DNA of 17,249 nt from Candidatus Blautia intestinipullorum (GTDB lineage Bacteria; Bacillota; Clostridia; Lachnospirales; Lachnospiraceae). Position 1 is the first letter of the stretch. Each line of letters starts with the position of its first letter. The DNA lies in contig DWVA01000088.1 of NCBI GenBank assembly GCA_019120475.1, positions 1 through 17,249 on the forward strand. The letters are read 5' to 3'. Under the pieces are notes generated by a model, which had not been told where the DNA came from, did not search any database, and saw nothing but the letters and a program-made list of their open reading frames with translations. Of this stretch, positions 1 to 6,513 are shown one piece after another. Position numbers and translations under genes: made by a program.

Positions 1-242
1 CAATTCAGCAGTTCCATAATATCTTCTATGGAAAAATAGATATATGCCCGGTTCTTTTCATCAAACCACTGATTTTTAATGGAAAGAGACATTCTGTCCA
101 GCATCAGCCCATAGAGAATCTTGGCATCACTGGAAAGGTTTCTGAAATAATCATTTTGAAATAATGCCTTTGGTATTCTGTAAAAACTGTACTGATCGGC
201 TTATGTGCCGTAAAAATAATTAAAAGATACTTTTTGTTCCAT
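1..242 (-). pseudogene. repA: RepA_N-type replication initiator, N-terminus, interrupted by an in-frame stop
   Basis: Read from the ATG at 242 (preceded by GAGGAGG, 8-base spacing), the frame gives MEQKVSFNYFYGT, then TAA at 203-201, then continues without another stop to the window edge. The continuation holds QYSFYRIPKALF, LSSDAKILYGLMLDRMSLS and IEDIMELLN. This is the usual start of RepA_N-family replication initiators (winged-helix DNA-binding domain of low-copy Firmicutes plasmids and integrated elements). Related proteins as I recall them have a Glu at the stop position, so GAA or GAG to TAA is the simplest history. Both sides of the stop remain family-like and there is no frameshift. 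The first in-frame ATG after the stop lies inside the conserved YGLMLDRM stretch, so restart there would lose part of the winged helix. The gene follows parB by about 70 bases and is truncated by the window. It may be a dead gene, a sequencing error, or expressed by restart from a non-ATG codon. Confidence 0.75.
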
Positions 243-312
243 GCATATCCTCCTCTCTTTTATTTTGTGAAGTTTTCTTTCGGCACTTCTAGCCTGTATC
301 ATCACAAATTTC

Positions 313-1224
313 TTACTCTATCTGTAGTTCCTTCCTCCATTCTTCTAAGAGCGAAACAATAATCTCTTCCACCTGCTCCTGTGTATAATCAGGTGGAAAA
401 TAATTTTTCAATTTACGTTCCGGCAATGTAACTTTACGTTCTCTCTTTTTCGGAGCAATACAATTATTAAATATAGAAATCATGTAATTGTGTCCGACAT
501 TTTCGTCTTCCATCCTTTTTCGCAAAACAGCTATCTGGTTCGGCTTAATAAAGCCATTATCTCTGATATACTCATAAACCCATTTCTGCATTTCTTTATC
601 GATATATGAGATTTCTACCGCTACAGTAAACTGCAGCTTTTTCTCATCAACCATATCAAGCAATTCTGGGATAAGTTCTGTAAGCCGTATGTACCTTTGA
701 ACACTTCTAGCACTTTCGCCTACCTGCTCACCCAACTCCTGATCTGATCTGAAATTCGTGCCAGTTTGGCACGCATTATTTTTTGATGGTCTACCAGCCT
801 GTCTTTTCATCGCATTTAACTTCATCTTATAGGCAAAAGCTTTTTCGCTCGGTAGTAATTCTTCTCTTTGAATATTGGCATCTACCATAGCGATTACAGC
901 TTCATCATCTGAAAAATCTCTCACAATTGCCGGAATCGTAGTAAGCCCCGCTTTATGAGCAGCATACATTCTCCGATGCCCGGAAATCATTTCATAACGG
1001 TTTTCTCCTACAGTTCGGATCAATACCGGAGTAAGAACTCCTTTTTCTTTAACACTATTAATTAAATCTTCCATCTTTTCATCATCTATCACCTTGAAAG
1101 GATGAGCCTTAAATGGACTAATTGCATTAATCTCAATTTCCATTGCAGATTCTTCATTTACAACACCCAATAATTTATCAATGCTGGTCAATTTAATTTT
1201 TTCACCACTTCTGCTATTTTTCAT
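313..1224 (-). CDS. parB: ParB/Spo0J-family partition protein
   Basis: A 303-residue ParB-like protein. The N-terminal ParB/sulfiredoxin-like CTP-binding domain spans about residues 28-125, with the arginine-rich box GHRRMYAAHKAGL (82-94) and NIQREELLPSEKA (117-129). A helix-turn-helix follows at about 160-182 (LGEQVGESARSVQRYIRLTEL). The C-terminal region (about 200-303) is charged and probably dimerises. ParB proteins bind a centromere, load as CTP-dependent clamps and stimulate ParA to segregate DNA. The box reads GHRR where chromosomal ParB usually has GERR; this variant is found in element-borne relatives. The ATG overlaps the end of parA by 11 bases, so the two are translationally coupled. 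The protein most likely segregates the integrated element when it excises as a circle. It could alternatively act partly as a regulator of its own operon. Confidence 0.9.
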   Translation of the reverse strand: MKNSRSGEKIKLTSIDKLLGVVNEESAMEIEINAISPFKAHPFKVIDDEKMEDLINSVKEKGVLTPVLIRTVGENRYEMISGHRRMYAAHKAGLTTIPAIVRDFSDDEAVIAMVDANIQREELLPSEKAFAYKMKLNAMKRQAGRPSKNNACQTGTNFRSDQELGEQVGESARSVQRYIRLTELIPELLDMVDEKKLQFTVAVEISYIDKEMQKWVYEYIRDNGFIKPNQIAVLRKRMEDENVGHNYMISIFNNCIAPKKRERKVTLPERKLKNYFPPDYTQEQVEEIIVSLLEEWRKELQIE

Positions 1225-1999
1225 TTTTCAACACCTCCTGCGTCAGATTCCGATATGCTTCAGCTACCTTGCTTTTAGGACAATGGGAATAAATACTAAT
1301 TCCTTCTGCACTTGTTTCTGCAGCCTTGACAGACATGGGTATAACTGTTTTAAAAATTGCAATCCGGGATCCATATGTTTCACACAGTTTTGTAGTGATA
1401 TCCTTTGCATAATTTGTCCTGTAATCTACCATAGTAAGAAGAATACCCTGAATTTCAAGTTCCCGATTCAGTCTCTTTTTGACCATCAGGACTGTCTTAA
1501 TCAATTGCTGAAGTCCTTTAACAGGCAGATATGCTGCTTGAACAGGAATTAATACAGAATCCGCAGCAACTAATGCATTGATTGTCATCATTCCAAGACT
1601 CGGCATGCAATCAATCAATATAAAATCGTACTTTTCTCTCATCAAATCGATATAATCTTTCAAAATGAGTTCCCTACTCATCACATTCCCCATGATAACT
1701 TCCAAAGCAGATAATTCGATATTCCCTGGCATAATATCAATATTTTCCTCATGATGCAGGACGCCTTCTGATGGATTGATTGCTTCTTCATTAATAACTG
1801 CCGTTAGAATATTCGCAAGCGTAATTGAAATCTCGTCGGGTTCCATATATCCAAGACTGGCTGTGAGACTTCCCTGAGGATCTGTGTCTACAAGTAGTAC
1901 CTTTTTTCCTTCTCTTGCAAGTCCAATCCCAAGATTGACTGCAGTTGTAGTTTTAGCAACTCCACCTTTCTGGTTTGCTACCGCAATAACTTTTCCCAT
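1214..1999 (-). CDS. parA: ParA-type partition ATPase
   Basis: A 261-residue ParA/Soj-family ATPase. The deviant Walker A motif is NQKGGVAKTTTAVNLG (residues 9-24), with signature lysine K10 and phosphate-binding lysine K15. Walker A' is VLLVDTDPQGSLTASLG (34-50) and the Walker B-like strand is FILIDCMPSLGMMTINAL (126-143). The length is typical of short ParA proteins without an N-terminal helix-turn-helix. With the overlapping parB it forms the partition cassette of the element: ATP-bound ParA dimers coat nucleoid DNA and move ParB-bound DNA. The start overlaps the end of the upstream small DNA-binding gene by 22 bases, which implies coupled translation. That neighbour, rather than ParA itself, may supply operator binding. 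The GVAKT form (alanine before the lysine) is common in mobile-element ParA proteins. Confidence 0.94.
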   Translation of the reverse strand: MGKVIAVANQKGGVAKTTTAVNLGIGLAREGKKVLLVDTDPQGSLTASLGYMEPDEISITLANILTAVINEEAINPSEGVLHHEENIDIMPGNIELSALEVIMGNVMSRELILKDYIDLMREKYDFILIDCMPSLGMMTINALVAADSVLIPVQAAYLPVKGLQQLIKTVLMVKKRLNRELEIQGILLTMVDYRTNYAKDITTKLCETYGSRIAIFKTVIPMSVKAAETSAEGISIYSHCPKSKVAEAYRNLTQEVLKNEK

Positions 2000-2235
2000 T
2001 CTTCAGTCCCCCTTTTCACATGATTTCGCAGATATTCTTCAAAAATACTCCGCCGGATTAATACCTTCTTCCCTATTTTATAAACAGATCCTGATTTATG
2101 AGATAATCTGACAATTGGTTTATAACCCAATCCATAATATTCTATTGCCTGTTGATAACTGACAAACTCCCTCTGTAAAAAAGCAAGATCTTCATCATCA
2201 ATCAAATGAGAAAACATCCATACTTTACTATGCAT
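1978..2235 (-). CDS. Small excisionase-like DNA-binding protein (second of a tandem pair)
   Basis: About 85 residues if it starts at the ATG at 2235, which overlaps the stop of the preceding gene by 8 bases (ATGCATAG) and has AAGGGG just upstream. A longer open frame to 2304 exists but would run deep into the previous gene. The core has REFVSYQQAIEYYGLGY, then GSVYKIGKKVLIRRSIFEEYL. This is the layout of small MerR/Xis-like helix-turn-helix proteins: a helix pair, then a wing with VYKIG-KKVLI, then IFEEYL. It aligns along its length with its upstream neighbour, so the two are ancient paralogues. I think both belong to the DUF6462-type group of Clostridia mobile elements, but this is from memory. 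Likely roles are regulation of the rep-par operon or excision. Its end overlaps parA by 22 bases. Confidence 0.8.
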   Translation of the reverse strand: MHSKVWMFSHLIDDEDLAFLQREFVSYQQAIEYYGLGYKPIVRLSHKSGSVYKIGKKVLIRRSIFEEYLRNHVKRGTEEWEKLLR

Positions 2236-2506
2236 CCTTGTTCCCCTTTTCCTCCAAAACAGAAGTTTCTTTTGTCTCATGAAATCTTTCAAGGTATTCA
2301 TCAAAAATTTCGCGGTTAATCAGTACAATTCCATCCATTCTATAAATTGCCCCAGCATCATACGCCATTTCCATTAACTTCTTATGGGACAGACTGTATA
2401 CAATCTCTGCCTGCTGATAGCGAAGAAACTTTCTCCTAAGCCGTCTGGCCGCTTCCATTACCTCACTGCGTTTCTGCTCGTTATAGTACATGTCTTCTGT
2501 TCTCAT
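2228..2506 (-). CDS. Small excisionase-like DNA-binding protein (first of a tandem pair)
   Basis: First gene of the element operon. The chosen start is the ATG at 2506 (MRTEDMYYNEQ), with AAAGGAG seven bases upstream; a TTG six bases earlier is possible but less likely. It gives 92 residues. After a basic N-terminal segment (AARRLRRKFLRYQQAEIVYSL, here cut to its core FLRYQQAEIVYSLSHKK) comes the wing GAIYRMDGIVLINREIFDEYL and an acidic tail. The pattern YQQA-YSL-K-G-Y-VLI-R-IF-EYL is shared with the next gene, which marks a tandem duplication. The fold prediction is a MerR/Xis-like winged helix-turn-helix, probably DUF6462-like. Known analogues act as excisionases or as operon regulators. 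The repeat cluster just upstream (2633-2720) is a natural candidate target, which is inference. Confidence 0.8.
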   Translation of the reverse strand: MRTEDMYYNEQKRSEVMEAARRLRRKFLRYQQAEIVYSLSHKKLMEMAYDAGAIYRMDGIVLINREIFDEYLERFHETKETSVLEEKGNKDA

Positions 2507-2557
2507 AAACAAACTCCTTTCTTATCTGGCCACTACTGCAGTTTTTGCGCAAGGAAT

Positions 2558-2601
2558 AAAAAAAGGGCACTCTTTGAAAGTTTTTCTTTCAAAAAGTACC
2601 C
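2558..2601 (-). terminator. Strong intrinsic terminator (or attenuator) before the element operon
   Basis: Read on the minus strand, the arm GGGTACTTTTTGAAAG (2601-2586), a loop of five A, the arm CTTTCAAAGAGTGCCC (2580-2565) and then seven T (2564-2558). All 16 positions pair if the two G-U wobbles are counted; on the plus strand these would be C-A mismatches, so the hairpin is built for minus-strand RNA. It lies 140 bases after the lysS stop and about 50 bases before the first element gene. It can end lysS transcripts, and can also attenuate transcription entering the element operon. Confidence 0.88.
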
Positions 2602-2632
2602 AAATCATCGGTTTCCCGATATGGATCAAGAA

Positions 2633-2720
2633 TGACAACTATTTACCACTCTTCATGATAATTCGTGATTATATTTGAATTTGTTGTCAAAATGTTGTCA
2701 AAATGAATTTTTGTTGTCAA
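2633..2720. repeat. GTTGTCA repeat cluster at the lysS/element junction
   Basis: Plus-strand TGTTGTCAA occurs at 2682-2690, 2693-2701 and 2712-2720. The first two lie in a perfect 11-bp tandem repeat, TGTTGTCAAAA (2682-2692 and 2693-2703), so they are one helical turn apart. An inverted copy, TGACAAC, lies at 2633-2639. Between the inverted and direct copies is an A+T-rich segment with the small palindrome ATAAT-TCGTG-ATTAT (2659-2673). The cluster fills the gap between lysS and the element operon. Arm-type integrase sites, an attachment site, or a centromere/operator for the element's ParB or small DNA-binding proteins are all compatible. Confidence 0.7.
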
Positions 2721-2740
2721 CCAGAATGATTATATAACCA

Positions 2741-4696
2741 TTAATACAGCTTTGCACCTGCCGGAATCTTATCATCCACGATCAGAACGTTCAGTCCTTC
2801 TCTACCTTCTACCAGATGCGTTGCGGAAATGATCATACCGCAAGAATCAATTCCCATCATCTTTCTCGGCGGCAGGTTCACAATCGCAATCAGTGTCTTG
2901 CCGACCAGTTCTTCCGGCTCATAGTAATCATGAATACCGCTCAGAATCACACGGTCCTGGCCGCTTCCGTCGTCCAGAACGAACTTCAGAAGCTTCTTGC
3001 TCTTCGGCACTGCCTCACACTCTTTTACCTTTACGGCGCGGAAATCAGATTTGCTGAAGGTGTCAAAATCCACCATATCTTCAAACAACGGTTCCACTTC
3101 CACGTTGGAAAAGTCATACGTCTCTTTCACTTCCGCAATCGCTTTTTCCACAGCTGCCTCAGCGTTTGCTTCTGGTGCCTTCTGTGCCGCGTTGTTTGCC
3201 GCGTTCTTTTCAGCGCCCATGGTCTTCATTGTCGGGAAGGCCAGAACATCACGTATCGCTGCGGAATCTGTCAGCAGCATTACCATACGGTCGATACCGA
3301 ATCCGATACCTCCTGTAGGCGGCATGCCTACTTCCAGAGCGTTCAGGAAGTCTTCGTCTGTGGTGTTGGCTTCCTCGTCGCCCTGAGCCAGCTGTTCCTC
3401 CTGTGCTTTGAAACGCTCTCTCTGGTCAATGGGATCGTTCAGCTCGGAGTAGGCGTTCGCCATTTCCCAGCCGTTCATAAAGAACTCGAAACGCTCCACA
3501 TATTCCGGATTTTCCGGTTTCTTCTTGGTAAGAGGAGAAATCTCAATCGGATGATCCATCAGGAATGTCGGCTGGATCAGATGCTCCTCCACATAAGTCT
3601 CAAAGAAGAGGTTCAGGATATCGCCCTTCTTGTGGCGCTCCTCGAACTCGATATTGTGCGCTTTGGCAAGTTCTCTCGCCTGCTCCAGCGTCTCCACTTC
3701 ATTCCAGTCAACCCCGGCATATTTCTTCACAGCGTCAACCATGGTGATACGCTGGAAAGGCTTGCCGAGATCCATCTCCACGCCGTTGTATACGATCTTC
3801 GTAGTTCCCAGAACTTCCTGCGCCACGAAGCGGTACAGGTTCTCTGTAAGATCCATCATGCCGTTGTAATCCGTATACGCCTGATAAAGCTCCATCAGGG
3901 TAAATTCCGGATTGTGGCGAGTGTCAAGACCCTCGTTTCGGAACACACGGCCGATCTCATATACTCTCTCCAGACCGCCTACGATCAGTCTCTTAAGATA
4001 AAGCTCAAGAGAAATACGAAGTTTCAGATCCTCATTCAGCGCGTTAAAATGTGTCTCAAAAGGACGGGCTGCCGCTCCTCCCGCGTTGGATACCAGCATG
4101 GGAGTCTCCACTTCCATGAACCCCTGGCTGTCCAGGTAACGGCGCACGGCGCTGATGATCTTTGAACGCTTGATAAATGTATCTTTTACTTCCGGATTCA
4201 TGATCAGATCCACATATCTCTGACGGTAACGGAGATCCGTGTTGGTCAGGCCGTGGAATTTCTCCGGAAGAACCTGAAGGCTCTTGGACAGAAGAGTGAT
4301 CTCAGAAGCATGGATGGAGATCTCTCCTGTTTTCGTCCGGAATACCTGGCCCTTTACGCCGATGATATCGCCCACGTCCAGTTTCTTGAAATCTTTATAC
4401 GCTTCTTCACCCAGACTGTCTCTTGCCACATAGGACTGAATGGTTCCCTTCAGATCCTGCACATGACAAAAAGAAGCCTTTCCCATAACACGTTTGGACA
4501 TCATTCGTCCCGCTACCGTAACGGTCTGGTTTTCCAGCTCCTCAAAATGATCTTTAATATCCTGGCTGTGATGTGAAACATCGTATTTTACGATTTGAAA
4601 GGGATCCTTCCCGTTTGCCTGAAGCTCGGCAAGCTTCTCCCGGCGTACCTTCAGGATCTGGTTCAGATCCTGTTCCTGCTTCTTCTGTTCTGCCAC
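2741..4696 (-). CDS. lysS: Lysyl-tRNA synthetase, class II, with fused C-terminal tRNA-binding domain
   Basis: 651 residues, against about 500 for usual bacterial LysRS. The order is: an N-terminal helix; an OB-fold anticodon-binding domain (about 57-150); motif 1 around 190-205 (FMEVETPML); motif 2 at 251-273 (FRNEGLDTRHNPEFTLMEL); motif 3 at about 463-490 (GIGFGIDRMVMLL); an Ala/Glu-rich linker (about 495-540); and an EMAP-II/Arc1-like tRNA-binding OB domain (about 541-651, with DFRAVKVKECEAVPKSKKLL and PRKMMGIDSCGMI). The enzyme charges tRNA-Lys with lysine using ATP in the cytosol. The extra domain resembles the C-terminus of bacterial MetRS and presumably raises tRNA affinity. The start is GTG, with AAGGAGG seven bases upstream. 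It follows greA by 160 bases without an evident T-box or terminator, so co-transcription with greA is likely. Confidence 0.97.
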   Translation of the reverse strand: MAEQKKQEQDLNQILKVRREKLAELQANGKDPFQIVKYDVSHHSQDIKDHFEELENQTVTVAGRMMSKRVMGKASFCHVQDLKGTIQSYVARDSLGEEAYKDFKKLDVGDIIGVKGQVFRTKTGEISIHASEITLLSKSLQVLPEKFHGLTNTDLRYRQRYVDLIMNPEVKDTFIKRSKIISAVRRYLDSQGFMEVETPMLVSNAGGAAARPFETHFNALNEDLKLRISLELYLKRLIVGGLERVYEIGRVFRNEGLDTRHNPEFTLMELYQAYTDYNGMMDLTENLYRFVAQEVLGTTKIVYNGVEMDLGKPFQRITMVDAVKKYAGVDWNEVETLEQARELAKAHNIEFEERHKKGDILNLFFETYVEEHLIQPTFLMDHPIEISPLTKKKPENPEYVERFEFFMNGWEMANAYSELNDPIDQRERFKAQEEQLAQGDEEANTTDEDFLNALEVGMPPTGGIGFGIDRMVMLLTDSAAIRDVLAFPTMKTMGAEKNAANNAAQKAPEANAEAAVEKAIAEVKETYDFSNVEVEPLFEDMVDFDTFSKSDFRAVKVKECEAVPKSKKLLKFVLDDGSGQDRVILSGIHDYYEPEELVGKTLIAIVNLPPRKMMGIDSCGMIISATHLVEGREGLNVLIVDDKIPAGAKLY

Positions 4697-4855
4697 TTTT
4701 GCGCCTCCTTAATTTGTTCATCCTCATAATACAGCGCCGGAGCGCAGAAGGATTTCTTTCCGCGCAGCGACGCTGCAATTTCTTTTCTGTCTTTTTCCCT
4801 GTTTCAAAATAAAATCTTATTTATACTGCTTTGCCCGGCTGACGCGGATCCCGGA

Positions 4856-5338
4856 TCAGACGTTTCTCTGAATCTCAAGCACTTTGTACTTCATGATGCC
4901 GGAGGGCATTTCCACTTCTACCACGTCTCCTGTGTGAGCGCCCATCAGAGCTTTTCCCACCGGAGATTCATTGGAAATCTTTCCTTCCAGACTGTTGGCT
5001 TCTGTAGATCCCACAATCTTCAGTTCCATATCTTCTTCAAACTCATAGTCGTGAACCTTCACTTTGCAGCCAACGCTGATCCGGTCCAGATCTACCTCGT
5101 CTTCCACTACGACTTCCGCGTTCTTCAGTATCTTCTCAATTTCCTCAATTCGTGCCTCGATATCTCTCTGCTCATCTTTCGCCGCATCGTACTCTGCGTT
5201 CTCGGACAGATCGCCCTGCTCTCTGGCTTCTTTGATCTTCTCCGCTACTTCTTTTCTTTTTACCACTTTTAAGTCATGCAGCTCTTCCTCTAATTTCTGA
5301 AGTCCTGCATAAGTCAGTAAGTTCTTCTTTTCTTCCAT
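4856..5338 (-). CDS. greA: Transcription elongation factor GreA
   Basis: 160 residues, the normal GreA length. The N-terminal coiled coil (about 8-78) carries the family signature EAREQGDLSENAEYDAAKD, with acidic tip residues D43 and E46. These reach through the RNA polymerase secondary channel to stimulate cleavage of backtracked transcripts. The C-terminal FKBP-like domain (about 84-160) has ISNESPVGKALMGAHTGD and ends VLEIQRNV. The ATG is preceded by AAAGGGAG. It sits between dusB and lysS, an order I associate with Lachnospiraceae. A perfect-consensus promoter at 5488-5460 gives it its own transcription start and a leader of about 115 bases. Confidence 0.97.
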   Translation of the reverse strand: MEEKKNLLTYAGLQKLEEELHDLKVVKRKEVAEKIKEAREQGDLSENAEYDAAKDEQRDIEARIEEIEKILKNAEVVVEDEVDLDRISVGCKVKVHDYEFEEDMELKIVGSTEANSLEGKISNESPVGKALMGAHTGDVVEVEMPSGIMKYKVLEIQRNV

Positions 5339-5354
5339 AATACCTTACTCCCTT

Positions 5355-5414
5355 TCAACATCCAGATGATACCCGTTCAGCATCGCCCTTCACATGTGTT
5401 CCCAGATACATCAT
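5355..5414 (-). CDS. Possible 19-codon upstream reading frame in the greA leader
   Basis: Starting at ATG ATG (5414), the frame reads MMYLGTHVKGDAERVSSGC and stops at TGA (5357-5355), just before the greA ribosome binding site. The only upstream Shine-Dalgarno candidate is GGTGG, immediately next to the ATG, which is poorly spaced. It lies wholly in the predicted greA leader RNA. Such a frame could couple or tune greA translation, but chance is also likely in a leader of this length. I do not recognise the peptide. Confidence 0.2.
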   Translation of the reverse strand: MMYLGTHVKGDAERVSSGC

Positions 5415-5459
5415 ACCACCGTGAAGGCAGTATTATTCTAGGATATTCACAATTTCTGT

Positions 5460-5488
5460 ATTATACCCAAAAGCCTGTCTGTTGTCAA
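5460..5488 (-). promoter_or_regulatory. Perfect-consensus sigma-A promoter for greA(-lysS)
   Basis: On the minus strand, TTGACA (5488-5483), a spacer of exactly 17 bases, then TATAAT (5465-5460). Both hexamers match the housekeeping consensus fully. It lies in the 188-base gap between the dusB stop and the greA start. The predicted transcription start is near 5453, which leaves a leader of about 115 bases before greA. Confidence 0.88.
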
Positions 5489-5526
5489 GCGCAAAACGCT
5501 GTATTTCCGCAGGTTTCAGGCAAAAA

Positions 5527-6510
5527 TCACATTTTATTTTCCTGCTGGGAAAGACGGTCCAGAAGGGCCTTCAGCTCCTCATAGCCGGAGATGAGATTTG
5601 ACTCTCTTCTTATCCCCGCGCTGTGCCGCATCCCGGCCGTATACCAGGCCACATGCTTGCGCATTTCACGGATTCCGGTATATTCGCCTTTCTTTTCTAT
5701 CTGCCGCCGGGCATGACGAAGGATCATTTCTTTCAGTTCCTCAATGGAAGGCCGGGAGAGCAGTTCTCCCGTCTCAAAATAATAGTTCATTTCCCGGAAA
5801 ATCCACGGATTTCCCCTTACCGCTCTTCCGATCATCACCGCATCGCAGCCTGTCTCTTTTAACATGGCTTCCGCCTTCTTTGGAGAATCCACGTCTCCGT
5901 TTCCGATCACAGGGACGGAAACCGCCTCTTTGATCTTCCGGATCGTATCCCAGTCTGCTTTTCCGGAGTAGTACTGCTGCCTCGTCCTTCCATGAACCGC
6001 AATGGCAGCCGCTCCGGAATCCTCCATGATCTTTGCAGTCTCCACCGGATCTACATCCTCCCCTTCAAATCCGACGCGCATCTTCACTGTCACAGGCTTC
6101 TTAATGGCCCGGGACACTGCCGAGACAATTTTCCTGATAAGCTCCGGATTCTTTAAAAGAGCCGACCCCTCTCCATTGTTCACCACTTTCGGCACCGGAC
6201 ACCCCATATTGATATCCAGGATGTCAAAGGGCTGATCTTCTATGCTCTTTGCCACCTCAGCCATCAGCTCCGGCTCGCTTCCAAAGATCTGAAGCGCTAC
6301 CGGATTCTCTCCGGGACTGATCTCCATAAGAGGGATCGTATTTCTGTTCCGGTAGGAAATTGCCTTTGCGCTTACCATCTCTGTGTACAAAAGCCCTGCC
6401 CCCTGCTCTTTGCAGAGTTCCCGGAATGGCAGATCCGTGATTCCTGCCATAGGCGCCAGCACAAAAGGATTTTCTATTTCCACCGGACCGATTTTCCACT
6501 GTCTCGTCAT
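5527..6510 (-). CDS. dusB: tRNA-dihydrouridine synthase, DusB/NifR3 family
   Basis: 327 residues, a normal Dus length. The FMN-dependent TIM-barrel starts with NPFVLAPMAGITDLPFREL (residues 14-32). The catalytic cysteine is C104, in NMGCPVPKVVNNGEGSALL. Further flavin and phosphate contacts are KMRVGF, VHGRTRQQYYSGKADW, VIGNGDV and CDAVMIGRAVRGNPWIF. A C-terminal helical tRNA-recognition domain follows from about 240. The enzyme reduces uridine to dihydrouridine in tRNA using NADPH. The start is three bases after the stop of the small DUF6145-like gene, so the two are co-transcribed and probably coupled. The GC content is like that of its neighbours. Which uridine it modifies cannot be told from sequence alone. 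Confidence 0.96.
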   Translation of the reverse strand: MTRQWKIGPVEIENPFVLAPMAGITDLPFRELCKEQGAGLLYTEMVSAKAISYRNRNTIPLMEISPGENPVALQIFGSEPELMAEVAKSIEDQPFDILDINMGCPVPKVVNNGEGSALLKNPELIRKIVSAVSRAIKKPVTVKMRVGFEGEDVDPVETAKIMEDSGAAAIAVHGRTRQQYYSGKADWDTIRKIKEAVSVPVIGNGDVDSPKKAEAMLKETGCDAVMIGRAVRGNPWIFREMNYYFETGELLSRPSIEELKEMILRHARRQIEKKGEYTGIREMRKHVAWYTAGMRHSAGIRRESNLISGYEELKALLDRLSQQENKM

Positions 6511-6513
6511 GTC

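Larger units (their letters stand above)
1..2720 (-). mobile_element. End of an integrated plasmid-like element (RepA_N/ParAB type), partial
   Basis: This block carries two small excisionase-like DNA-binding proteins, a ParA ATPase, a ParB protein and the start of a RepA_N-type replication initiator, all in one direction with overlapping ends. Replication plus partition genes are expected on plasmids and on integrative conjugative elements or plasmid-phages of Clostridia, not between housekeeping genes. The block is clearly more A+T rich than the lysS-dnaE region. It abuts the lysS stop codon with a repeat cluster in between. The right limit is set at the last repeat and is approximate; the left limit is outside the window. 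No integrase, relaxase or phage structural gene is visible here, so ICE, phage-plasmid or cryptic element cannot be told apart. Confidence 0.72.

Noticed and set aside
2668..2701. Sigma-A promoter made of a repeat TTGACA and the TATAAT at 2673-2668
   Set aside because: The spacers to the two nearest TTGACA copies are 11 and 22 bases, both outside the working range. The TATAAT may still be used with a weak -35.
2636..2720. Chromosomal-type parS site (TGTTTCACGTGAAACA-like) near parB
   Set aside because: No such palindrome is visible. Any centromere here would be element-specific, perhaps the GTTGTCA repeats.
2816..4165. Long plus-strand open frame (449 codons) opposite lysS
   Set aside because: It is fully antisense to a clear LysRS, has no family motif and is rich in His, Cys and Arg as expected of a shadow frame.
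4697..4855. T-box, lysine riboswitch or terminator between greA and lysS
   Set aside because: The gap is too short for these leaders and no T-box signature was seen. The small GCAGC/GCTGC and GCGC stems lack T-runs.
5489..5526. Terminator after dusB
   Set aside because: Only a three-base-pair GCG/CGC stem is present, without a T-run, so dusB transcripts may read into greA.
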